32,577 nucleotides of DNA from HGM04593 sp045578665 (GCA_045578665.1 JAZNKR010000182.1:1-32577); one strand, 5' to 3'. Numbered from the stretch's first letter, positions 7,781-17,474 are shown. Numbers and translations: made by a program. The notes: a model not told the origin generated them from the letters alone.

Positions 7781-9250
7781 ATGAAAAGAATATCATTTCT
7801 TTTAGCAACTTTAGCCTGCCTGTTCACCACAGTGCAGGCTAAAGTGGTTCTTCCCTCAATCCTCGGCAACGACATGGTGCTCCAACGCAACACCGAAGTC
7901 AACCTGTGGGGAAAGGCAGAACCCGACAAGAAAGTAACCATCACAGCATCGTGGACAAAGGAGAAGTTCAGCGCCAAAACCGACAAGGATGGCAAATGGG
8001 CTACAAAAATCCCCACAGCCGATGCGGGAGGTCCCTACACAATGACCTTCGACGATGGCGAAAAGACCGAACTGACAAACATCCTGCTTGGCGAGGTGTG
8101 GATAGCCGGCGGACAGTCCAACATGGAGATGCCCGTAGGCGGATATATGTACCAGCCTATCAACGGTGTCGAAAAGGACATTGCCGAGGCATACGACTAC
8201 CCCAATATACGTATGTTCACCGTACCCCGCTGCATATCGGATACCCCGAAAGAGGATTGCGACACCATCTGGCGCACATCAAACCCCATGACTGTACGCA
8301 CATTCAGCGCTATCGCCTACCTCTTCGCAAAAGAGCTCAACAAGATGCTCGATGTGCCCATCGGTATAGTAACATCAAACTGGGGCGGCACAATCATCGA
8401 AGCATGGATGAGCAAGGAGAGCATCACCGCCATCGAAGGCCGCAACGCTGCGTATGACTCACGCCGCCGAGGAGAGAACGCATTTGCAGCTCTCTACAAC
8501 GGTATGATACGCCCCATCTGCAACTTCACTGCAAAAGGATTCATCTGGTATCAGGGAGAATCCAACCGCGGCAACTGGTACGACTACGCAAAGCTTCAGA
8601 AAGCACAGGTAAAACTGTGGCGCGAAATATGGGGCAACGACAAGATGCCATTCTATATCACACAGATTGCACCCTACTGCTACGAAGGCCCCTCAAAACG
8701 CCTCAATGCACTCTTCATTGACCAGCAGTGGAAAGCAGCCGACGAGATTGAATACTGCGATGTTGCCACCACACAGGATGCAGGCGATTACAGCCACATA
8801 CATCCTCTGAAGAAGAAAAGAGTATCGGAGCGTCTTGCACTTCTTGCACTTGCCAACGACTACGGCATTGAAGGCCTGCCTGCGAAGGCACCCCGTTTCA
8901 ACTATTTTGTAGTGCAGGGCAACAAACTCGAACTCCACTTCAAGAACATTGCACCTCCCTACACAACCGACCCACTCGACTACCGCATGTCAAGCTGTTT
9001 CTATGGCCGCGAACAGGCCAAAGGATTCGAGGTTGCCGGCGAGGATGGCAAGTTCTATCCCGCAAAGGGTAACCACCGCTGGTGGAGCAATATTATAGAG
9101 GTGTGGTCGGACTCTGTTCCCAACCCCGTTGCAGTGCGCTATGCCTACTGCAACTACTCGTTCGATGCCAATGTACGCACACAGCTTGGCCAGGCATTGC
9201 CATCGTTCCGCAGCGACCAATGGGAAATTAAAGACGAAGAAATAAAATAA
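7781..9250 (+). CDS. Secreted sialate O-acetylesterase-type esterase (first copy)
   Basis: 489 residues with a signal peptide (..LFTTVQA). The SGNH-like SASA domain carries G-Q-S-N-M (nucleophile Ser113) and a C-terminal D-x4-H pair (Asp336, His341 in DYSHIHP). A conserved NWGGT..EAWMS block and a WYQGESN segment also fit the family. The residues before the nucleophile read I-A-G-G-Q, where the usual form is C-S-G-Q as in the second copy. Members remove acetyl esters from sialic acids or from plant polysaccharides, so the substrate must come from context; GH110 and sulfatase neighbours favour host glycans. It lies 16 bp after GH110 and 18 bp before its same-length paralogue. Confidence 0.88.
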   Translation: MKRISFLLATLACLFTTVQAKVVLPSILGNDMVLQRNTEVNLWGKAEPDKKVTITASWTKEKFSAKTDKDGKWATKIPTADAGGPYTMTFDDGEKTELTNILLGEVWIAGGQSNMEMPVGGYMYQPINGVEKDIAEAYDYPNIRMFTVPRCISDTPKEDCDTIWRTSNPMTVRTFSAIAYLFAKELNKMLDVPIGIVTSNWGGTIIEAWMSKESITAIEGRNAAYDSRRRGENAFAALYNGMIRPICNFTAKGFIWYQGESNRGNWYDYAKLQKAQVKLWREIWGNDKMPFYITQIAPYCYEGPSKRLNALFIDQQWKAADEIEYCDVATTQDAGDYSHIHPLKKKRVSERLALLALANDYGIEGLPAKAPRFNYFVVQGNKLELHFKNIAPPYTTDPLDYRMSSCFYGREQAKGFEVAGEDGKFYPAKGNHRWWSNIIEVWSDSVPNPVAVRYAYCNYSFDANVRTQLGQALPSFRSDQWEIKDEEIK

Positions 9251-9268
9251 CAAAACAAGGATAAAGTC

Positions 9269-10738
9269 ATGAAAAGAATATCAATCATTGCAGCGGCGCT
9301 TGCATGTGTGTTCAGCGTGGCACAGGCAAAAGTGACTCTCCCCTCGGTGATAGGCAGCAACATGGTGTTGCAGCGCAACACCGATGTAAATCTCTGGGGA
9401 AAAGCCGAGGCAAATAAAAAAGTGAAGATTACAGCATCGTGGACAAAAGAGAAGTTCACCGCCACAACCGACAAGGATGGCAATTGGGCAACAACAATTC
9501 CCACAGTGGATGCAGGCGGTCCCTATACACTCACCTTCGACGATGGCGAAAAGACCGAACTCACAAACATCCTCCTGGGCGAGGTGTGGGTGTGCAGCGG
9601 TCAGTCAAATATGGAAATGCCTGTCGGCGGATATATGTATCAGCCTGTCGACGGTGCGCTGGAGCATATAAAGGAGGCATACAAATACGATGACATCCGC
9701 ATGTTCACCGTCCCCCGTTGCACATCTAATACTCCTAAGGAGGATTGCGACACAATGTGGCGCGAGTCGTCTCCCATGACAGTGCGCACCTTCAGTGCAG
9801 CAGCCTACTTCTTCGGCAAGGAGCTTCAGAAGATGCTCAATGTCCCCGTAGGTCTCATCACAGCCAACTGGGGCGGTACACGCATCGAGGCATGGATGAG
9901 CAAAGAGGCTCTCGATGCAGTGAAGAGCCGCAACGTCGACTTCGACAAGAAATATCGCGGTCCCAACAGCAACAACGTTCTCTACAACGGTATGATAAGC
10001 CCCATCAACAAGTTCACAGCCAAAGGATTCATCTGGTACCAGGGATGCGCCAACCGTTACAACTGGTTCGACTATGCAAAATTGCAGAAGTCGATGATTG
10101 AGGGATGGCGTAAGGATTGGGGCAACGACAAGATGCCTTTCTACTTTGTGCAGATAGCCCCCTACTGCTACGAGGGACACAAACTGCGCGGTACCGCGGT
10201 ATTTGTCGACGAGCAGTGGAAGTGTGCCGACGAGGTCGAGAACTGCGACATTGTCTGCACAACCGACATTGGCGACTTCGCGCTCATACACCCCGCAGGA
10301 AAGGACAAGGTTGGTCAGCGCCTTGCCAATCTCGCTCTCACCAACGACTACGGCATCGAAGGTCTCCCCGCCAAGTACCCCCGCTTTAAGTCATTCGAGA
10401 AGAAAGGCAACAAGCTCGTACTCAGCTTCGCCAACATGACACGCGCCAACAACTTCGATGTTGCAGACCCCACACAGCAGGACTGCTTCAACGCACGCGA
10501 ACGCGCCAAAGGATTTGAAGTTGCAGGTGCCGACAAGAAATTCTATCCCGCACAAGCCAACCACGTATGGTGCAGCAACACCATCGAAGTGTGGTCCGAC
10601 TCTGTTGCCGAGCCCGTTGCAGTGCGCTACGCTTATCAGAACTACTCATTCGATGCCAATGTGAAGACATTGCTCGGACTTCCCCTCCCCTCTTTCCGCA
10701 GCGACGACTGGGAGATTGAGGACTTGGGAATCAAGTAA
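9269..10738 (+). CDS. Secreted sialate O-acetylesterase-type esterase (second copy)
   Basis: 489 residues, collinear with the preceding gene and closely similar through the N-terminal 200 residues, so a tandem duplication. Signal peptide ends ..VAQA. Catalytic residues are Ser113 (GQSNM) and Asp336/His341 (DFALIHP). It keeps the canonical CSGQSNM and has WYQGCANR where the first copy has WYQGESNR, so a loop near the active site differs. The two copies also diverge around residues 205-240 and 385-410. Subfunctionalisation on different O-acyl positions is plausible but inferred. Last gene of the operon that begins at 2552; a strong terminator follows 42 bp downstream. Confidence 0.88.
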   Translation: MKRISIIAAALACVFSVAQAKVTLPSVIGSNMVLQRNTDVNLWGKAEANKKVKITASWTKEKFTATTDKDGNWATTIPTVDAGGPYTLTFDDGEKTELTNILLGEVWVCSGQSNMEMPVGGYMYQPVDGALEHIKEAYKYDDIRMFTVPRCTSNTPKEDCDTMWRESSPMTVRTFSAAAYFFGKELQKMLNVPVGLITANWGGTRIEAWMSKEALDAVKSRNVDFDKKYRGPNSNNVLYNGMISPINKFTAKGFIWYQGCANRYNWFDYAKLQKSMIEGWRKDWGNDKMPFYFVQIAPYCYEGHKLRGTAVFVDEQWKCADEVENCDIVCTTDIGDFALIHPAGKDKVGQRLANLALTNDYGIEGLPAKYPRFKSFEKKGNKLVLSFANMTRANNFDVADPTQQDCFNARERAKGFEVAGADKKFYPAQANHVWCSNTIEVWSDSVAEPVAVRYAYQNYSFDANVKTLLGLPLPSFRSDDWEIEDLGIK

Positions 10739-10780
10739 TACCACACACTCAAGCAGCGTAAGATTCCGCTACACAACAAC

Positions 10781-10826
10781 AGAAGTGCCCTTTATTTTAA
10801 AAAACAACAAAATAAAGGGCACTTCT
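10781..10826 (+). terminator. Rho-independent terminator after the esterase pair
   Basis: Perfect 18-bp arms (10781-10798 and 10809-10826) around a 10-nt loop, followed by a T-rich tail. The A-rich flank on the other side would let it work in both directions. It closes the five-gene operon. Confidence 0.9.
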
Positions 10827-10867
10827 TTATTATATATTTCCCCAAATTGGCTGAAATACAAAAAACT

Positions 10868-10881
10868 TTCCCTTATATTTG
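10868..10881 (+). promoter_or_regulatory. Promoter of the first double-esterase gene, TTCCC box plus -7
   Basis: TATATTTG at 10874-10881 matches the -7 consensus TAnnTTTG. It is preceded by TTTCCCT, the same C-rich box that abuts the -7 elements at 247-254 and 13921-13928. The start codon lies 40 bp downstream. Confidence 0.65.
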
Positions 10882-10921
10882 CGAAATACTACAAATACTC
10901 ACAAACAACTAACACAAAACT

Positions 10922-13729
10922 ATGAAACAAATCAAACTAATGCTATTTGCATTTACACTGCTATTGGCAGGAACAATGCACACCGCCGGCGCAATCGAGC
11001 TTGATGGCGACTCAATTTGGGTGCCCGGTGATGCACTCATCACAAAGGCAGCGCAGATAACTGCCAACAACACACAGTCGGGATTCCCTACATCAAACCT
11101 GCTGCGCCCCGAAAGCGACGGAGTAGGCACAAACCAATACATCTGGCACACCTCATGGGGCTCACCTCCCGTACCTCCCAGAGGTACTGACACCTATCTG
11201 CAGGTACAGTTCGACAAGCCACAGTCAGACATCATCTTCACAATGATAGGCTCTACATGGGTAGCCACGAACGACACCCCCACGGAGATGATCATACGAG
11301 CTACCAACGACCCCAATGGAGAGTGGACAGACATCGACCACCTCACAGAGATGCAGTACGACTTCACCGGCTTCTCACCCGACCGCTACACATCGCCCCG
11401 CATCGCCCTCGGTGCCGAATACAGCTATGTGCGTTTCGTAGTAAAGAAGACCATGAACGCAGGCGTAGCAAGCCGATACGACACCAATGGCAACCCCTTC
11501 GTATCACTCGGCCGCTTCCAGGTATATAACGCAGTCAAGAGCGCTCCCTCTCCCATCGACCCTAAAGAGAACATAAACCTGCTGTTCATAGGCAACAGCA
11601 TCACATACGGTGCAGGACTCAGCAACCCCGCCACCGAAGCACCTCCTGCCGTATGCCGCGACCTTGTAGAAGAGGCCACAGGCATCACCACAAACCTCTA
11701 CAACGGCGGACACTCAGGCATCACCACACTTGGCTTTATGCCCGGTCGCGACGACTTTTCACGTTTAGTAAGTGCAGCAAAGGCATTCAAGAAGAACAAC
11801 GGAGGCGCCATCTACATCTCCATCATGCTGGGAACAAATGACAGCGCCATGTCAGGCCCTGAGGGAGCACCTGTAAGCACTGACAACTACAAGGCCAACA
11901 TGAAAGCTATCATTGACGAACTTATAAAATCCATACCCGACTGCAAGATATTGCTCAACTACCCCATCTGGTACAGCCCTAACACATACAACGGCGGCAA
12001 ATATCTGCAAGAGGGACTCGACCGTCTGCACAGCTACTACCCCATCCTCGATGCCATCGCTGAGGAATATGCACAGGTAACTGCAGGAGACCGTCTTGTA
12101 TGGGACTACTTCAAGGAGCAGCAATCACTCTTCATCGCCGAGGCCGGCTATTCGGGAACATTCTATCTGCACCCCAATGCACAGGGTGCCCGTCGCCTTG
12201 CCGAAGTATGGACAAGCAGCCTCCTCGACATGATTGCAGCCGACAGCATAGCAACAAAAGTAAGCTACCGTATAGAAGACACAGAGGGCAACCTGCTCGA
12301 AGAAATAGAGTATGTGGGACACCCCGGCGACACAATCAGCGAAATGCCCGATTTTGCAGGGAAACGCGCCTATACCAATTACACCATAAAGACACCTACA
12401 GTAATCAAGAAAGGCGAAAAGAACATCGTAACAGCTGTTGCAACATGGGAACTTCCTTTCGAAACATCGAAAGACCTCAAGAATGCCCATTGGTACAACA
12501 TAGCTCTGCGCGAAGGCACAAGCTACGCGACATCCGACAACAGCTACAAGTGCAACCCCGCCACTACAAAAGAGGACGCAATAACCTATCCCTATCAGTG
12601 GGCCTTCGACGGCGATCCCTATAAAGGCATCATAGTATACAATCGCGCCGACACCACAAAGACACTCGCAAATGTCAACGGCAAGGCCATCCTCGATGAC
12701 AAAGTATACAGATGGAAGATAGAGGAGGCTGTCAGCGGATTCCTGCTTGCAAACGAAGAGGGCAAATACATTAACGAATATGGTGGCGCCGGCGGTCAGC
12801 TTGCCTTCTGGACCAATCCTACCGACAATGGCAGCATATTCACAGTAAGCGAAGTAGGTTCAATGCCAGTCAAGAGTGTGAAACTGCCCTCAGGAGCATC
12901 CATAAAGATATTCATTGCACCCAAAGACAAATCAAACGGCCGCGCCATACTTATTTGCCCCGGCGGCGGATACGCCTTCATAGCCGGCAGCAACGAGGGT
13001 GCCGACTGGTCGTCATACTTCAACAACCTCGGCTACACAGTGGCAGTTATTGCATACACAGTACCCCCCACATCAGCCGGAATGCCCTTGAAGCAGGCAC
13101 GCGAAGCAATGAGCTACCTGCGCGATAATGGCGAAGAGCTCCGCGTAACTACCAAACAGGTTGGAGTGATGGGCTTCAGCGCCGGCGGCCACCTTGCCTC
13201 CACCGTAGCCACACAGACAAAAGGCGACGAACGTCCCGCATTCCAGATACTCTTCTACCCGGTAATCACGATGGACGCATCGTACACTCACAGCGGCTCA
13301 CGCCAAAACCTTATAGGCAGCAACGGAGCACCCTCTCTCGTAAGACAATACAGCAGCGAGAAACGTGTTACCGAGGAGACACCTATGGCCTACCTCTGCT
13401 GGGCCGACGACGACAATATAGTATCAGCCCGCAACAGCAGGGAGTATATCACAGCGCTGAACAATAAAAACATCCCCGTACACTCGATAAACTTCCCCGA
13501 CGGCGGACACGGCTTCGGCTACAGCCCCACATTCGTACACCACGACGAGATAATGAAAGACCTCACAGAGTGGATGCTTGGTATAGACGGCATACTCACC
13601 AACATAGAGACACCCGTCTGCGACGAATCAGCAGAAGAAGGCACATACTACAACCTGTTGGGACAGCCCGTAGAGAAACCGCAAAAGGGTATCTACATAA
13701 ATAAGAAACGTAAGATTTTTGTAAAGTAA
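10922..13729 (+). CDS. Secreted double esterase: discoidin-like + SGNH hydrolase + beta-trefoil-like + alpha/beta hydrolase
   Basis: 935 residues. A signal peptide is followed by: an F5/8 type C-like carbohydrate-binding region (about 35-210); an SGNH/GDSL hydrolase (about 215-435) with GNSIT (Ser226), GTND (304-307) and HPN (His417); a short MucBP-like segment (about 440-505); a region resembling a beta-trefoil (about 515-640); and an alpha/beta hydrolase (about 645-890) with HGGG-like PGGGY, GFSAGG (Ser753), Asp829-831 and DGGHGF (His863). The last 25 residues (YYNLLGQPV..GIYI) look like the C-terminal tail common on secreted Bacteroidales proteins. Both hydrolase active sites appear complete, so one polypeptide should carry two esterase activities, probably deacetylation. 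It is a single-gene unit with its own promoter and terminator. Confidence 0.82.
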   Translation: MKQIKLMLFAFTLLLAGTMHTAGAIELDGDSIWVPGDALITKAAQITANNTQSGFPTSNLLRPESDGVGTNQYIWHTSWGSPPVPPRGTDTYLQVQFDKPQSDIIFTMIGSTWVATNDTPTEMIIRATNDPNGEWTDIDHLTEMQYDFTGFSPDRYTSPRIALGAEYSYVRFVVKKTMNAGVASRYDTNGNPFVSLGRFQVYNAVKSAPSPIDPKENINLLFIGNSITYGAGLSNPATEAPPAVCRDLVEEATGITTNLYNGGHSGITTLGFMPGRDDFSRLVSAAKAFKKNNGGAIYISIMLGTNDSAMSGPEGAPVSTDNYKANMKAIIDELIKSIPDCKILLNYPIWYSPNTYNGGKYLQEGLDRLHSYYPILDAIAEEYAQVTAGDRLVWDYFKEQQSLFIAEAGYSGTFYLHPNAQGARRLAEVWTSSLLDMIAADSIATKVSYRIEDTEGNLLEEIEYVGHPGDTISEMPDFAGKRAYTNYTIKTPTVIKKGEKNIVTAVATWELPFETSKDLKNAHWYNIALREGTSYATSDNSYKCNPATTKEDAITYPYQWAFDGDPYKGIIVYNRADTTKTLANVNGKAILDDKVYRWKIEEAVSGFLLANEEGKYINEYGGAGGQLAFWTNPTDNGSIFTVSEVGSMPVKSVKLPSGASIKIFIAPKDKSNGRAILICPGGGYAFIAGSNEGADWSSYFNNLGYTVAVIAYTVPPTSAGMPLKQAREAMSYLRDNGEELRVTTKQVGVMGFSAGGHLASTVATQTKGDERPAFQILFYPVITMDASYTHSGSRQNLIGSNGAPSLVRQYSSEKRVTEETPMAYLCWADDDNIVSARNSREYITALNNKNIPVHSINFPDGGHGFGYSPTFVHHDEIMKDLTEWMLGIDGILTNIETPVCDESAEEGTYYNLLGQPVEKPQKGIYINKKRKIFVK

Positions 13730-13742
13730 TCCCTAAGAAAAG

Positions 13743-13797
13743 AACAGAGAGACAGCCGATGAACCATTGAATTAGATTCATCGGCTGTCTCTCTGTT
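13743..13797 (+). terminator. Terminator after the first double esterase
   Basis: Perfect 21-bp arms (13743-13763 and 13777-13797) around a 13-nt loop, with A-rich sequence on one side and TTAAATT on the other. Probably works in both directions. Confidence 0.9.
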
Positions 13798-13896
13798 TAA
13801 ATTAGGTTTATGATTATCAAATTTATTACCTGATTGAAATGTTGTTGGAAATTAACGTGATTTCGATATTGAACAATCCATCTAACAATTTATATT

Positions 13897-13928
13897 TTTG
13901 CAATATAAGGAAACTTCCCCTAAATTTG
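13897..13928 (+). promoter_or_regulatory. Promoter of the second double-esterase gene
   Basis: A -33 TTTG (13897-13900) and -7 TAAATTTG (13921-13928) are separated by 20 bp, the usual Bacteroidetes spacing. ACTTCCCC directly precedes the -7, matching the box upstream of the paralogue and the sulfatase. The start codon is 35 bp downstream. Confidence 0.75.
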
Positions 13929-13963
13929 CAACATTGTAAAGAAATATACAAACAACATATACC

Positions 13964-16900
13964 ATGAAAAACTTCAAGCAAATTCTCTTCGCATTATCAC
14001 TGCTGTTGGCAGCGACAGTGCACCCTGCCATGGCAGGCGAACTCGAAGGCGACTCGGTGTGGGTGAAAGGCGAAGCACTCCTCACCAAAGCAGCGCAGAT
14101 AAGCGCCAACAACACACAGTCGGGCTTTCCCGCCTCCAACCTGCTGCGCCCCGAAAGCGACGGTGTAGGAACCAACCAGTACATCTGGCACACATCGTGG
14201 GGCAATCCCGCCGTGCCGCCCAAAGGCACAGACACATACCTGCAGGTGCATTTCGACAAGCCACAGACCGACATCATCTTCACAATGATAGGCTCGGCAT
14301 GGGTAGCCACAGGCGACACCCCCACAGAAATAATAATACAGGGAACAGACAACCCCGATGGCGAATGGACAGAGATAGAGCACCTGAAGGAGATGCAGAA
14401 CGAATTTACCGCATTCTCGCCCGACCGCTACACCTCGCCCCACATTGCCCTCGGCGCATCATACAGCTATCTGCGGTTCGTTGTGAAAAAGACAATGAAT
14501 GCCGCATACAGCAGCCGCTACGACACCAACGGTAACCCTTTTGTAAGCCTCGGACGCTTCCAGGTATACAATGCCGTGAAGGAGGCACCCACACCCATAG
14601 ATCCTAAGGACAACATCAACCTGCTGTTCATAGGCAACAGCATCACCTACGGTGCAGGACTCGGCAACCCCGCCGCCGAAGCACCTCCCGCCGTATGCCG
14701 CTCACTGATAGAGAGTGCCACCGGTGTAACCACCAACCTCTACAACGGCGGACACTCGGGCATCACAACGTTGGGATTCATGCCCGGACGCGAAGACTTC
14801 ACACGCGTTGTCAATGCAGCAAAAACCTTCAAGAAGAACAACGGCGGACTCATCTACTTCTCCATAATGCTGGGCACCAACGACAGCGCATGTATGGGCA
14901 CAGAGGGAGCGCCCGTAAGCACCACCACGTACAAGGCGAACATCAAGGCAATAATCGACGCACTCATAGAGGCTGTCCCCGACTGCAGGATACTGCTCAA
15001 CTACCCCATCTGGTACAGCCCCAACACACATAACGGCGCAACATATCTGCAAGAGGGACTCGACCGCCTCTACAGCTACTACCCCGTCATCGACGACATT
15101 GCAGAGGAGTATGACAGAGTTACAGCCGGCAACCGCGAAGTGTGGAACTACTTCGAAGACAACAAGGTGCTTTTCATTGCCGAAAGCGGAAATTCGGGCA
15201 CCTTCTATCTCCACCCCAACGCACTCGGTGCACAACGTCTTGCCGAAGTGTGGTCGAGAAGCCTGCTGGACATCATTGCCACCGACAGCATAGAGATTAA
15301 AAAGCCCCTTGCCGACTGGAAATTCTTCACCCCATCCAACGACAAGAAATATACCATCTCCACCCCACGCGGATACTACGGAGCCAAGGACGGAGTGGTT
15401 ACAAACACCGCAAAGAGCGGCATAGGAGCCTCAAGAGGCGAATTTGCATTCATCACATACAAGGGAGAGCTCTACATATACAGCATAAACGGCAAGAAAT
15501 TTCTCCACCGCGACCCCATGACCGACGGCAACGGCTGGAGCGACATACTGCTCTCCGACTCGGAGATAGAGCCCTTCAAGGTGCAGTACACCGGCGGCAA
15601 TGCCACATACCCCTACTGCCTCACATCGCTCGGCTACATAGCCAACACTGCATCGCATACACAGAAGGGCGTGGTGCTGAACTCATGGAACTATTGCGAC
15701 GCAGGCAACCAGACAGCTATAAAGGAAACTGGCGACTTTGACCCGACGGAGGCGTTGCAGATGCTTGATGAGTTCTTTGCCAACCGGCTCACCGTTACCT
15801 ACCGCATTGTAGACAGCGAGGGCAATCTGCTCGAAGAGTTTACAGGGATAGGCATGGCAGGCGACACCATAAGCGAATTACCCGACGACATAAAGAGACG
15901 CGCCTATACCCAATACACAATAGACACCCCGGTTACACCGGAAAAGGGCAAAGAGAACATCGTTACCATCACAGCACAATGGGAGCTACCCTTCGAACTC
16001 TCTACGGAGCAAGGTTTCAAATGGTACAACCTTGCACTGCGCGGCGGCGAAGACTATGTAACGGCAAGCAACGGCTACAAATGCAACATCAACACGACAA
16101 AAGAGCAGGCGGCACAGGATACATACCAGTGGGCATTCAAGGGCAATCCCTACAGCGGCATTGTCATATACAACCGCAGCGACTCCACAAAGACTCTTGC
16201 CAAAGTAGGCGAAAAGGCAATTCTCTCGAACACCGTGTATGCATGGAACATAATTGAGGCAAACAACGGCTTCCTGCTCGCCAACAACGAGGACGGCAAA
16301 TACATAAACGAATATGGCGGAGCAGGCGGATACTTAGGTTTCTGGACCAGCCCCACCGACATAGGCAGCATATTCTCGGTGAGCGCTCCTGCCTCCATGC
16401 CTATAAAGAGTGTGAAGCTCTCTTCGGGTGCATACCTCAAGATTTTCACCTCCTCCAAAGAGAAGGCAAACGGTCGTGCAGTGCTTGTCATTCCCGGCGG
16501 AGCATACGCCTTTGTAGCCACCGGCTACGAGGGCTCGGATTGGGCACCCTTCCTCAACGACCTCGGATACACAGCGGCAGTGCTCACCTACACCACTCCT
16601 CCCACATCGCACAGCGCACCGCTGAAGCAGGCACGCGACGCAATGAAACACCTCCGCGAGAATGGCGAGGAGTACAACGTCACCACAGGACAGATAGGAG
16701 TGATAGGCTCCAGCGCCGGCGGACACCTTGCCTCTACAGTGGCAACACACACCAAAGGCGACGAGCGCCCCATCTTCCAGATACTCTTCTACCCCGTAAT
16801 AACCATGGACGCTACATTCACCCACACCGGCTCGCGCGAAAACCTCATAGGAAAGAACCCTCCTCCCGCGATTGTGAAGCTCTACAGCAACGAAAAGCAG

Positions 16901-17263
16901 GTGAGCGAAGCCACCCCTGCCGCCTACATCTGCTGGGCAGCCGACGACGGTGTGGTACCACCCCGCAACAGCACCGTATATGCCGCTGCACTCAAGGAGA
17001 AGGGTGTACCTGTGCGTACAAAGAGCCTCCCCAGCGGCGGACACGGATTCGGATTCAGCTCCTCATATGCCTACCACGACCAGATTGCCGAGGACATCAT
17101 CGACTGGCTTGAGAGCATAGAGGAACTTATCGTCACCGGCATCGACACACCCGAATACGAAACCCCCGAAGACAACACATACTACAACCTCATGGGAGAG
17201 CCTGTGAAGAGACCGCAACGCGGAATTTACATAAAGAACAACCGCAAGGTCTTTGTGAAATAG
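13964..17263 (+). CDS. Secreted double esterase paralogue with an extra internal domain
   Basis: 1099 residues, same order as the upstream paralogue: signal peptide, discoidin-like domain, SGNH hydrolase (Ser226, GTND 304-307, His417, identical numbering), MucBP-like segment, beta-trefoil-like region, alpha/beta hydrolase (GSSAGG, Ser917; SGGHGF, His1027) and the GIYI C-terminal tail. The difference is a block at about 446-608 between the SGNH and MucBP-like parts, rich in Tyr/Gly/Trp (..YKGELYIYSINGKKFLHRD..), which looks like an additional carbohydrate-binding beta module. The 164-residue length difference equals this block. Likely arose by duplication of the whole gene with module gain or loss. 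Its substrate is unknown; context suggests acetylated host glycans. Flanked by its own promoter and terminator. Confidence 0.82.
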   Translation: MKNFKQILFALSLLLAATVHPAMAGELEGDSVWVKGEALLTKAAQISANNTQSGFPASNLLRPESDGVGTNQYIWHTSWGNPAVPPKGTDTYLQVHFDKPQTDIIFTMIGSAWVATGDTPTEIIIQGTDNPDGEWTEIEHLKEMQNEFTAFSPDRYTSPHIALGASYSYLRFVVKKTMNAAYSSRYDTNGNPFVSLGRFQVYNAVKEAPTPIDPKDNINLLFIGNSITYGAGLGNPAAEAPPAVCRSLIESATGVTTNLYNGGHSGITTLGFMPGREDFTRVVNAAKTFKKNNGGLIYFSIMLGTNDSACMGTEGAPVSTTTYKANIKAIIDALIEAVPDCRILLNYPIWYSPNTHNGATYLQEGLDRLYSYYPVIDDIAEEYDRVTAGNREVWNYFEDNKVLFIAESGNSGTFYLHPNALGAQRLAEVWSRSLLDIIATDSIEIKKPLADWKFFTPSNDKKYTISTPRGYYGAKDGVVTNTAKSGIGASRGEFAFITYKGELYIYSINGKKFLHRDPMTDGNGWSDILLSDSEIEPFKVQYTGGNATYPYCLTSLGYIANTASHTQKGVVLNSWNYCDAGNQTAIKETGDFDPTEALQMLDEFFANRLTVTYRIVDSEGNLLEEFTGIGMAGDTISELPDDIKRRAYTQYTIDTPVTPEKGKENIVTITAQWELPFELSTEQGFKWYNLALRGGEDYVTASNGYKCNINTTKEQAAQDTYQWAFKGNPYSGIVIYNRSDSTKTLAKVGEKAILSNTVYAWNIIEANNGFLLANNEDGKYINEYGGAGGYLGFWTSPTDIGSIFSVSAPASMPIKSVKLSSGAYLKIFTSSKEKANGRAVLVIPGGAYAFVATGYEGSDWAPFLNDLGYTAAVLTYTTPPTSHSAPLKQARDAMKHLRENGEEYNVTTGQIGVIGSSAGGHLASTVATHTKGDERPIFQILFYPVITMDATFTHTGSRENLIGKNPPPAIVKLYSNEKQVSEATPAAYICWAADDGVVPPRNSTVYAAALKEKGVPVRTKSLPSGGHGFGFSSSYAYHDQIAEDIIDWLESIEELIVTGIDTPEYETPEDNTYYNLMGEPVKRPQRGIYIKNNRKVFVK

Positions 17264-17290
17264 AACTAAAACACCTTAAACGCATTATAA

Positions 17291-17329
17291 CATGGCAAGC
17301 TGAAATAGGAATGATTTTGGCTTGCCATG
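17291..17329 (+). terminator. Terminator after the second double esterase
   Basis: Perfect 10-bp arms (17291-17300 CATGGCAAGC and 17320-17329) around a 19-nt loop, followed by CTTTTATT. This closes the glycan-degradation region. Confidence 0.8.
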
Positions 17330-17438
17330 CTTTTATTCATAGGCGCATCACTTATAACATTCATTGCTCTGAGTTTCTATCATTTATCACAGTAAAAACA
17401 CTAAAAAAAAAATTTTAAAAAAAAACGTTGCAAATCCT

Positions 17439-17468
17439 TTTGTTTTATAAAAAATATGTATAAACTTG
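17439..17468 (+). promoter_or_regulatory. Promoter of the sigma/GTPase operon
   Basis: TTTG at 17439-17442 and TAAACTTG at 17461-17468 (one mismatch to TAnnTTTG) are 18 bp apart. Transcription would start near 17475, giving a leader of about 305 nt before the sigma-factor gene. An internal promoter closer to the gene cannot be excluded, but I see none. Confidence 0.5.
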
Positions 17469-17474
17469 CAAATG

